DNA of 11,616 nt from Mailhella massiliensis. GTDB taxonomy: Bacteria; Desulfobacterota; Desulfovibrionia; Desulfovibrionales; Desulfovibrionaceae. The stretch covers positions 1 to 11,616 of the forward strand of contig NZ_DYZA01000134.1 in the NCBI RefSeq assembly GCF_020741395.1, read 5' to 3'. The notes beneath the pieces are model-generated. The model saw only the letters and a program-made list of their open reading frames with translations, had not been told where the DNA came from and searched no databases. Within the stretch, counting starts at the first letter, position 1; each line of letters opens with the position of its first letter. Position numbers and translations under genes: made by a program. Below, in pieces: positions 1 through 6,188 of the stretch.

Positions 1-26
1 GGACACCCTTTTTCAAAAGGGTGTCC
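1..26 (-). terminator. Inverted repeat, likely terminator of the CLC gene
   Basis: A perfect inverted repeat begins at the first base: the arm at 1-12 pairs with 15-26, with GC-rich bases at the foot and A/T at the tip. It lies 27 bases downstream of the stop codon of the minus-strand CLC gene, where a terminator is expected. The sequence that would carry the minus-strand T-tract lies outside the window, so intrinsic termination cannot be confirmed. Being symmetric, it could also serve a gene converging from the left. Confidence 0.6.
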
Positions 27-52
27 TCCTTCCCCCGCCTGCATCCCTTCCC

Positions 53-1375
53 CTACTTCTTCCTCGAAACGACGATGGCGGCGCGCAGGGAATCGTATAC
101 GGGCGGGCAGCGGAGTGCGTTTGCCGTCCAGAAGGCGATGAAGGCGACTACGAAGGCTCCGGGAAGGCAGGAGAGAGCCCCGGACATTTCCGTGACCAGG
201 GCTATGCCTGTAAGAGGAACGCGCACCATGGAAACAAAAAAGCCTGCCATACCGTAAATAATGAAGCTCTGCCATGAGTCCTGTGCGATGAGTCCGACGC
301 CAAGCAGCGCCTGCCCGCACAATGCCCCGAGCAGTGCTCCGATGCAAAGCATGGGCATGAGTATGCCGCCGGGCACGTTGCCGGTATAGCTCAGAAGGGA
401 AAAGGCGATTTTGAGGCCTGCAAGAAGAAGCAGGCAGGAGAGCACGGAGGAAGGTTGCCCTGTGAAGCGTATGAGGCTTCCGGCAAGTTCCTCCCCGCCG
501 CCAAGGACGGAAGGGCAGAGGAAGGCCAGGAGAAAGGCGACCAGCATGGGGGGCAGAATACGCCAGTTCTGGGAAAGGGGCGTATGCGCGGCCTCGAAGT
601 TTTTCGTGCCGAGCAGGGCCTTGTTGTACAGAACGCCGGCTGCGCCCATGAGAACGCCCATGAAGGGCAGCATCCAGAGTTCGGAGATGGCGGGGGCCTG
701 CACATGGCTGAAGGGAAAGACAAGGCCGAAGCCGAAGACAAAGCGGGTCATAAGTTCTGCAGAGGCGACGGAGAAGCCTACCGCGATGAACCCCCCCCAG
801 GTAAAGCGGCTTTTCATTTCCTCAAAGACGAAGAGCAGCCCGGCCACGGGGGAACCGAAGGCCGCCGTCATGCCCGCCGCTGCACCGGCGGCAATATGGA
901 TATGGCCGGAAAACCAGAATCTGTCCCACAGGCCCGTAAGAATGGCGGCTGTAGCCGCTCCCATCTGTATGCACGGGCCTTCTCGTCCGAGGGAAAGGCC
1001 GCCCAGCGTGGAAACAAGGCAGCCTGTAAACTTTGCGGGCAGTATTCTGAGCCATTCCCTGCGCGAGATATGGAGCCTGCCCCGCACAATAAGTTCGGTC
1101 TGCGGGATACCGCTGCCGGAGATGAGCGGAACCCTGCGTACCAGCCAACCCAGAAAGCGCGCCGAGGCGATGAGGATAAACAGCCAGAGAGGAGCCGTGT
1201 ACCAGTGTTCCTTCCATGTGGACAGCCATGACGCAATGACGGGAGCGGCACTGTCGCGGGAAAGACGGAAAAGACAGATAACAAAGGCGCAGGCGACGCC
1301 TGTGAAGACCCCTTCCAGTGCGAGCAGGCCGCGGTTGGCCCAGTGCGTCCAGCGTTTGTGGTGTCGTTCGTCCAT
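53..1375 (-). CDS. CLC-family chloride channel / H+-coupled chloride antiporter
   Basis: Integral membrane protein of the CLC family, which moves chloride across the inner membrane, in bacteria usually in exchange for protons. All key family motifs are visible (numbering from the ATG at 1375). GSGIP at 87-91 forms part of the central anion site. GREGP at 130-134 carries the gating glutamate E132. The EEM motif at 185-187 has E186 where E. coli ClcA has its internal proton glutamate E203. GGILMP near 336-341 is the second selectivity loop, with Leu where ClcA has Phe357. Y427 matches ClcA Tyr445. Both glutamates argue for an antiporter rather than a pure channel. No C-terminal CBS domains are present, as in simple bacterial members. 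Start choice: an in-frame ATG at 1489 would add 38 residues of non-family sequence and would leave only 44 bases to the divergent transporter gene, overlapping its promoter. The ATG at 1375 has GAAGGG seven bases upstream and starts just before the first membrane helix. The longer form cannot be excluded. Confidence 0.93.
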   Translation of the reverse strand: MDERHHKRWTHWANRGLLALEGVFTGVACAFVICLFRLSRDSAAPVIASWLSTWKEHWYTAPLWLFILIASARFLGWLVRRVPLISGSGIPQTELIVRGRLHISRREWLRILPAKFTGCLVSTLGGLSLGREGPCIQMGAATAAILTGLWDRFWFSGHIHIAAGAAAGMTAAFGSPVAGLLFVFEEMKSRFTWGGFIAVGFSVASAELMTRFVFGFGLVFPFSHVQAPAISELWMLPFMGVLMGAAGVLYNKALLGTKNFEAAHTPLSQNWRILPPMLVAFLLAFLCPSVLGGGEELAGSLIRFTGQPSSVLSCLLLLAGLKIAFSLLSYTGNVPGGILMPMLCIGALLGALCGQALLGVGLIAQDSWQSFIIYGMAGFFVSMVRVPLTGIALVTEMSGALSCLPGAFVVAFIAFWTANALRCPPVYDSLRAAIVVSRKK

Positions 1376-1473
1376 GCTTGTGCCCTTCGGGAAAACGTGT
1401 GCCTCAAAAGGTGTAGTACAGCCTTTTTCCGGGCGCAAGTGTGTTTCAAATGGGTCAAGAGGAGCTTTTGTTG

Positions 1474-1503
1474 TTGCCGTTTCCGGCATTTTTTGCCTAT
1501 ACC
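1474..1503 (+). promoter_or_regulatory. Putative sigma-70 promoter of NSS transporter copy 1
   Basis: A -35-like TTGCCG (1474-1479) is separated by 18 bases from a -10-like TATACC (1498-1503), 30 bases before the start codon. The same TGTTGCCGT...TATAC arrangement with identical spacing occurs before copy 2. That conservation is the main support, since the match to consensus is only moderate. The ribosome binding site AGGAG is at 1520-1524. Confidence 0.5.
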
Positions 1504-1533
1504 TAAAGAAATCATTTGCAGGAGAAGTGAGTT

Positions 1534-2901
1534 ATGATTCAACGAGAACAGCTCGCCAGCCGTCTGGGTTTTGTGCTTCTTTCCGCCGGCTGCGCCATAG
1601 GGCTCGGCAACGTATGGCGTTTTCCCTATATTACCGGTAAGTACGGCGGGGCAGTGTTCCTGGTTGTCTATCTTCTTTTCCTGCTTTTTGTGGGCCTTCC
1701 CGTGCTTATTATGGAGTTTTCCGTGGGCCGGGCTTCGCGGCGCAATATGGCCCACGCTCTGGAAAAGCTGGAACCCAAAGGAACCTGGTGGCACAAGTTC
1801 GGCATCATGAGCCCCATAGGCAACTATATCCTCATGATGTTCTATATTCCCATCGCGGGGTGGATGCTCTGCTACTGCTGGTTCATGATAAACGGCACGC
1901 TGGACGTGCCCACAGAGCAGGTGCCCGCAGTATTCGGCAACATGCTGGGCAGTCCCTGGACCATGCTGTTCTGGACTGTGGTGGTTTCCGCCTCCTGCTT
2001 CGCCATTTGCGGGCAGGGTCTGCAAAAGGGCGTGGAGCGCGTGGTCAAGATCATGATGCTGGGGCTTTTGTTCATCATGGTGGGGCTGGCCTTTCATTCC
2101 TGCTTCCTTGAAGGGGGGAGCAAGGGCATGGAATTTTACCTCAAGCCGGATTTCGGGCGTGCCGTGGAATCGGGCTTCATGGCCCTTGTCAATGACGCCA
2201 TGAATCAGGCATTCTTCACCCTGAGCGTCGGTATGGGCAGCATGTGCATCTTCGGCAGCTACCTGAAAAAGGACCGCTCCCTTACGCAGGAATCCGTCAT
2301 CATCGTGGCGCTCGATACCTTTGTGGCCCTTACCGCAGGCCTCATCATTTTTCCTGCCTGTTTTGCCTTCAATGTTACGCCCGATGCGGGCCCCGGCCTC
2401 ATTTTCGTTACTCTGCCCAATATTTTCAATAATATGGCCATGGGACGCTTCTGGGGCTTTCTGTTCTTCGTGTTCATGAGTTCAGCTGCGCTCACCACCG
2501 TCATAGCCGTGCTGGAAAACATCATCGCCTTTTTCATGGACGGGTACGGCTGGTCGCGCAAAAAGTCCACCATCATCAATTTCGTCGTTCTTACCCTGCT
2601 TACGCTTCCCTGTATCCTGGGCTTCAACGTATGGTCGGGGTTTGAGCCTTTCGGAAAGGGCAGCTGCGTGCTGGATCTTGAAGACTTCATCATCAGCAAT
2701 AATATCCTTCCTCTCGGCTCCTTTTTGTTTATGCTGTTCTGCTGCCACCGCTACGGCTGGGGCTGGGACAACTTCGTGGCCGAGGCCGATGAGGGCCGGG
2801 GTATGAAGTTCCCGAAGTTTTTGCGTTTCTATCTTACCTGGGTATTGCCGGTTATCTTCCTCTTCATTTTCGCACAGGGCTATATTCAGAAGTTCTTTTA
2901 A
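1534..2901 (+). CDS. Sodium-dependent NSS/SNF family transporter, copy 1 of 3
   Basis: Inner-membrane secondary transporter of the neurotransmitter:sodium symporter family (LeuT fold), coupling Na+ entry to uptake of an amino acid or related compound. At 455 aa it is the usual size of bacterial members such as MhsT. The TM1 signature GCAIGLGNVWRFP spans residues 19-31 and includes the unwound sodium/substrate segment (A21, N26) and the gate arginine R29. TM3 carries the MMFYIPIAGW stretch (101-110). TM6 has FFTLSVG with T229 and S231. TM7 has LDTFVALTAG with D261 where LeuT has sodium-ligand N286 and A265 where LeuT has E290. TM8 has ALTTVIAVLEN with T321/T322 at the second sodium site. Start: ATG after AGGAG with nine bases between. 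The two downstream genes encode close paralogues, all ending in GYIQKFF. The 166-base gap to copy 2 has no terminator with a T-tract, so read-through is possible. Substrate cannot be named from sequence alone; aromatic or branched-chain amino acids are usual for the bacterial family. Confidence 0.95.
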   Translation: MIQREQLASRLGFVLLSAGCAIGLGNVWRFPYITGKYGGAVFLVVYLLFLLFVGLPVLIMEFSVGRASRRNMAHALEKLEPKGTWWHKFGIMSPIGNYILMMFYIPIAGWMLCYCWFMINGTLDVPTEQVPAVFGNMLGSPWTMLFWTVVVSASCFAICGQGLQKGVERVVKIMMLGLLFIMVGLAFHSCFLEGGSKGMEFYLKPDFGRAVESGFMALVNDAMNQAFFTLSVGMGSMCIFGSYLKKDRSLTQESVIIVALDTFVALTAGLIIFPACFAFNVTPDAGPGLIFVTLPNIFNNMAMGRFWGFLFFVFMSSAALTTVIAVLENIIAFFMDGYGWSRKKSTIINFVVLTLLTLPCILGFNVWSGFEPFGKGSCVLDLEDFIISNNILPLGSFLFMLFCCHRYGWGWDNFVAEADEGRGMKFPKFLRFYLTWVLPVIFLFIFAQGYIQKFF

Positions 2902-3003
2902 GAAATCCGGGGTATGGCCCCACGCTCGTGAAATCGGCGTTTTCCACCCCGGGGAAGGGGGGAAACACCGGACAAGGCGTGCCGGAAAAAGAGGAATTTT
3001 CTG

Positions 3004-3033
3004 TTGCCGTCCTTCAAGGTTTCATCATATACG
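3004..3033 (+). promoter_or_regulatory. Putative promoter of NSS transporter copy 2
   Basis: TTGCCG (3004-3009), an 18-base spacer, and TATACG (3028-3033) repeat the arrangement seen before copy 1. The flanking GAGGA...TTTT...GTTGCCGT block upstream and the AGGAGAAGT ribosome binding region (from 3053) are also similar. This suggests the promoter and leader were duplicated along with the gene. Confidence 0.45.
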
Positions 3034-3067
3034 AAGAAAAATATTCCCGCCAAGGAGAAGTTAGGGT

Positions 3068-4432
3068 ATGGCACAACGCGAACAGCTTGCCAGCCGGCTG
3101 GGATTTCTGTTCCTTTCCGCCGGTTGCGCCATAGGTCTCGGTAATGTATGGCGTTTTCCTTTTATTACAGGTAAATATGGTGGTGCGGTCTTTCTTGTCG
3201 CCTATCTTGTTTTTCTTCTCGGCATGGGGCTTCCCATCCTTATCATGGAGTTTTCCGTGGGGCGGGCCTCACGGCGCAATATGTCCCGGGCTTTCCAGGA
3301 GCTGACCCCGGGGTCGAAGTGGAAATATTTCGGATGCTTCAGTATTATAGGCTCCTACGCCCTCATGATGTTCTACATTCCGGTGGCGGGATGGATGATG
3401 TATTATTGCTGGGCCACCATCACCGGCGGCCTTTCCCTGCCTGTAGATCAGGTGCCCGGCGTGTTCACCGGTCTTCTGGCAAGCCCGGGCACCATGCTTT
3501 TCTGGGCGCTGCTGGCCTCGCTCGGCTGTTTCGGCGTCTGTGCCATGGGGCTTCAGAAAGGGGTGGAGCGCGTGGTTAAAATTATGATGGCAGGGCTTCT
3601 GCTCATCGTCATCGGCCTTGCCGTCCACTCTCTTACCCTGCCCGGCGGTATGGAGGGCGTGGCTTTCTACCTGGTGCCCGACTTCCAGCGTGCCATGGAC
3701 GCGGGCCTCATGTCGCTCATCAACGACGCCATGAACCAGGCCTTCTTCACCCTGAGCATTGGCATCGGCGCCATGTGCATTTTCGGCAGTTACCTCAACA
3801 GGGATAACACCCTGACCAAGGAATCGGTGTTCATCGTCTCTCTGGATACCTTTGTGGCCTTTATGTCTGGCCTCATCATTTTCCCGGCCTGCTTCGCTTT
3901 CGGCGTGAAGCCGGACGCGGGGCCCGGGCTCATCTTCATCACCCTGCCCAATATTTTCAACAACATGGCCTGGGGGCAGTTCTGGGGTGCGCTGTTCTTC
4001 GTGTTCATGAGCGCAGCCGCGCTCACCACAGTCATAGCGGTGCTGGAAAACATCATTTCCCATTTCATGGATACCTATGAATGGACGAGAAAGAAGGCCG
4101 TGCAGGTGAACTGCATAGTGCTTACCCTCTGCACGCTCCCCTGTATCCTGGGCTTCAATTACTGGTCGGACATTCAGCCGTTGGGCGCGGGATCCACCAT
4201 CATGGATCTTGAAGATTTCATCATCAGCAACAACCTCCTGCCCATAGGCTCGCTCATCTTCTGCCTGTTCTGCTGCCAGCGCTATGGCTGGGGCTGGGAC
4301 AGGTTCGTTGCCGAAGCCGATGCCGGCGAGGGGATGAAGTTCCCCAAGTTCCTGCGTTTCTATCTGACGTGGATTCTTCCCGTGGTGCTTCTTGTCATCT
4401 TTGTGGAAGGGTATATTCAGAAGTTCTTCTGA
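3068..4432 (+). CDS. Sodium-dependent NSS/SNF family transporter, copy 2 of 3
   Basis: Second tandem paralogue, 454 aa, most similar to copy 1: by eye the first 60 residues differ at only about ten positions. It keeps every family hallmark: GCAIGLGNVWRFP (19-31), SVGRAS after TM2, FFTLSIG in TM6 (S230), LDTFVAFMSG in TM7 (D260, with A264 at the LeuT E290 position), PDAGPGLIF between TM7 and TM8, ALTTVIAVLEN in TM8, and the C-terminal GYIQKFF. Compared with copy 1, the extracellular loop after TM3 and part of the TM3 face (MMYYCWAT against MLCYCWFM) differ, so substrate preference may differ modestly. The ATG is preceded by AGGAG ten bases upstream in a leader resembling that of copy 1. It is followed after eight bases by a strong terminator hairpin. 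Role by family: Na+-driven uptake of amino-acid-like compounds across the inner membrane. Confidence 0.95.
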   Translation: MAQREQLASRLGFLFLSAGCAIGLGNVWRFPFITGKYGGAVFLVAYLVFLLGMGLPILIMEFSVGRASRRNMSRAFQELTPGSKWKYFGCFSIIGSYALMMFYIPVAGWMMYYCWATITGGLSLPVDQVPGVFTGLLASPGTMLFWALLASLGCFGVCAMGLQKGVERVVKIMMAGLLLIVIGLAVHSLTLPGGMEGVAFYLVPDFQRAMDAGLMSLINDAMNQAFFTLSIGIGAMCIFGSYLNRDNTLTKESVFIVSLDTFVAFMSGLIIFPACFAFGVKPDAGPGLIFITLPNIFNNMAWGQFWGALFFVFMSAAALTTVIAVLENIISHFMDTYEWTRKKAVQVNCIVLTLCTLPCILGFNYWSDIQPLGAGSTIMDLEDFIISNNLLPIGSLIFCLFCCQRYGWGWDRFVAEADAGEGMKFPKFLRFYLTWILPVVLLVIFVEGYIQKFF

Positions 4433-4440
4433 GGCTTGCG

Positions 4441-4466
4441 GCCTGCCCAAAGGGGCAGGCCCTTTT
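4441..4466 (+). terminator. Intrinsic terminator after NSS copy 2
   Basis: A perfect 8-bp GC-rich stem (4441-4448 with 4453-4460) encloses an AAAG loop and is followed by CCTTTTC. It lies eight bases after the stop codon of copy 2. It is the first of three consecutive hairpins in this spacer. Confidence 0.8.
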
Positions 4467-4467
4467 C

Positions 4468-4495
4468 GCCTCCCTCGGCACGAGAGGCTTTTCTT
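4468..4495 (+). terminator. Second hairpin with T-rich tail between NSS copies 2 and 3
   Basis: GCCT (4468-4471) pairs with AGGC (4485-4488) and CTCG (4474-4477) with CGAG (4481-4484), leaving a two-base bulge. TTTTCTT follows directly. It is a weaker terminator than the one before it, possibly a back-up. Confidence 0.45.
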
Positions 4496-4497
4496 GC

Positions 4498-4545
4498 GGC
4501 CCGGCAAGCCTGCTGAACTTTGCGCCGGGCCTGTTTTCCTTGTTT
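4498..4545 (+). terminator. Third hairpin with T-rich tail, directly upstream of NSS copy 3
   Basis: A perfect 8-bp stem, GGCCCGGC (4498-4505) with GCCGGGCC (4524-4531), encloses an 18-base loop. It is followed by TGTTTTCCTTGTTT, ending just before the ribosome binding site of copy 3. It could be an attenuator or terminator in the leader of copy 3, or a structure that protects the 5' end of a processed message. The long loop makes it less typical than the first hairpin. Confidence 0.45.
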
Positions 4546-4556
4546 CGGAGTGAATC

Positions 4557-5924
4557 ATGCAACGAGAAAAGATGGCCAGCCGCATCGGTTTTCTGTTCGT
4601 TTCCGCCGGATGCGCCATTGGGCTCGGCAATGTCTGGAGGTTTCCTTACATTACGGGAAAGTACGGCGGCGCCGTCTTTGTGGTGGCCTATCTGTTCTTT
4701 CTACTTATGCTGGCTCTTCCCTTGCTCATCATGGAATTTTCCGTAGGCCGCGCCTCTCAGCAGAACCTTGGAAACGCCCTGCGCGTGCTGGAACCTGAAG
4801 GTTCCTCCTGGCATCGCATGGGCTGGATAAGTATGGTGGGCAGCTACCTGCTCATGATGTTCTACATACCCGTGGCGGGATGGATGCTTTTTTATGTGTG
4901 GCGAACAGCTTACGGCGAGTTGTCCCTGCCTCCCGATCAGATGCCCGCAGCCTTTGGTTCCATGTTGGCCGATCCTGTGAGTATGACGTTCTGGGCCTTT
5001 CTCACGTCCATACTCTGTTTTCTGGTATGCAGCTTCGGCCTGCGTCGGGGGATAGAGCGCGTGGTTAAGATCATGATGACCGGCCTTCTCGTCATCATGC
5101 TGGGGCTGGCCGTACGGGCCGTCACCCTGCCGGGAGCGCTGGAAGGGCTTTCCTTCTATCTTGCACCGGACTGGGAACGCGCCGTGAATGCTGGTATAGG
5201 GAGCCTTCTGAACGACGCCATGAATCAGGCGTTCTTTACCCTGGGTCTCGGCATAGGCTCCATGTGTATTTTCGGCAGTTACTTGGGCCGCGACTATACC
5301 ATCACTCAGGAATCCATCTGGATCGTGGGTCTGGATACCTTTGTGGCCATGATGTCGGGCTTCATTATTTTCCCGGCCTGCTTCGCCTTCGGCGTGGAAC
5401 CGGATTCCGGACCCGGGCTTATCTTCATCACCCTGCCCAACGTGTTCAACTCCATGTCCGGCGGTAGGTTCTGGGGTACGCTGTTTTTCATATTCATGAG
5501 CGCGGCCGCACTTACCACGGTGATCACCGTGATTGAGAATATCATCTCCTACAGCATGGACGTGTGGAAATGGTCGCGCAGAAAGTCCACGCTCATTAAC
5601 GGTGTGGCACTTACCCTGCTTACTCTGCCCTGCGTGCTGGGGTTCAACGTGCTCTCTTTCGTGCAGCCTCTGGGAAAGGGCAGCACGCTTATGGATCTGG
5701 AGGATTTCATTCTCAGCAACAACCTTCTCTCCATAGGGGCCGTCACCTTTATGCTGTTCTGCTGTCACAGGTTCGGCTGGGGGTGGGATAAGTTCATCGC
5801 GGAAACGGATGCTGGCCGGGGGGTGAAGTTCCCCCGGGTATTGCGTTTCTATCTTACTTGGATATTGCCTTTCGTGGTGGTGCTTGTCTTCGTGCAGGGC
5901 TATATCCAGAAGTTCTTCTCCTGA
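4557..5924 (+). CDS. Sodium-dependent NSS/SNF family transporter, copy 3 of 3
   Basis: Third tandem NSS paralogue, 455 aa, with the same fold signatures as its neighbours: GCAIGLGNVWRFP (18-30), MMFYIPVAGW in TM3, FFTLG in TM6, LDTFVAMMSG in TM7 (D260), ALTTVITVIEN in TM8 and C-terminal GYIQKFFS. It is the most divergent copy in places expected to face the substrate. G230 replaces the serine that copies 1 and 2 have at the LeuT S256 position, and T324 replaces alanine in TM8. TM3 reads MLFYVWRT and carries an arginine at its outer end. A different substrate from copies 1 and 2 is therefore plausible. The start ATG has CGGAG six bases upstream. No promoter like that of copies 1 and 2 is visible, and three hairpins separate it from copy 2. 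A strong terminator follows the gene. Confidence 0.95.
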   Translation: MQREKMASRIGFLFVSAGCAIGLGNVWRFPYITGKYGGAVFVVAYLFFLLMLALPLLIMEFSVGRASQQNLGNALRVLEPEGSSWHRMGWISMVGSYLLMMFYIPVAGWMLFYVWRTAYGELSLPPDQMPAAFGSMLADPVSMTFWAFLTSILCFLVCSFGLRRGIERVVKIMMTGLLVIMLGLAVRAVTLPGALEGLSFYLAPDWERAVNAGIGSLLNDAMNQAFFTLGLGIGSMCIFGSYLGRDYTITQESIWIVGLDTFVAMMSGFIIFPACFAFGVEPDSGPGLIFITLPNVFNSMSGGRFWGTLFFIFMSAAALTTVITVIENIISYSMDVWKWSRRKSTLINGVALTLLTLPCVLGFNVLSFVQPLGKGSTLMDLEDFILSNNLLSIGAVTFMLFCCHRFGWGWDKFIAETDAGRGVKFPRVLRFYLTWILPFVVVLVFVQGYIQKFFS

Positions 5925-5944
5925 AGAAGTCTTTGCTCGCTTTG

Positions 5945-5983
5945 ACGGGCGTTTTCCCCTCCCGGGGAGAACGTCCGTTTTTA
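5945..5983 (+). terminator. Strong intrinsic terminator closing the NSS array
   Basis: A 15-bp stem (5945-5959 with 5964-5978, including two G-T wobbles) with a TCCC loop is followed by TTTTTA. It lies 20 bases after the stop codon of copy 3 and is the best terminator in the window. Confidence 0.9.
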
Positions 5984-6019
5984 TGCATCCGTTTCCGCAC
6001 GGTTGAGCACTCCTCATCG

Positions 6020-6049
6020 CTTTTCCTGAAGTACGCTTCATCAGAAAAG
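6020..6049. repeat. Imperfect inverted repeat between convergent genes
   Basis: CTTTTC (6020-6025) pairs with GAAAAG (6044-6049) and TGAAG/CTTCA pair inside it around a TACG tip. No T-tract follows on either strand. It sits between two convergent terminators, with no assigned role. Confidence 0.4.
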
Positions 6050-6105
6050 GCATGGTGCAGGCAGCTGGATGCCCGCCGTATTTTGGGAAATGCCGGAGTA
6101 TGAGA

Positions 6106-6142
6106 AAAGGCCGTACCGGAACCATGTTCCGGCGCGGCCTTT
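6106..6142 (-). terminator. Terminator of the dipeptidase gene, possibly bidirectional
   Basis: GGCCG (6109-6113) pairs with CGGCC (6135-6139) and CCGGAAC (6116-6122) with GTTCCGG (6126-6132), with a small symmetric internal loop. AAA and TTT flank the stem, so on the minus strand it ends in TTTTCTC. It lies about 50 bases past the stop of the minus-strand peptidase and could also stop plus-strand read-through from the transporter array. Confidence 0.8.
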
Positions 6143-6188
6143 ATGTTTCTGTATACCGTGTTGGCGTCAGATGGGGCGCCCGGCTGCG

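Noticed and set aside
411..1640. 409-codon plus-strand open frame antisense to the CLC gene
   Set aside because: The CLC gene on the minus strand has all catalytic motifs; this frame is Arg/Pro/Ser-rich and reads through the CLC start and the NSS promoter.
4701..6125. 474-codon open frame on the minus strand antisense to NSS copy 3, with a similar 453-codon one (3269-4630) antisense to copy 2
   Set aside because: The translations are rich in His, Gly, Gln and Arg with no family-like or membrane pattern. They arise from codon bias of the real plus-strand transporter genes.
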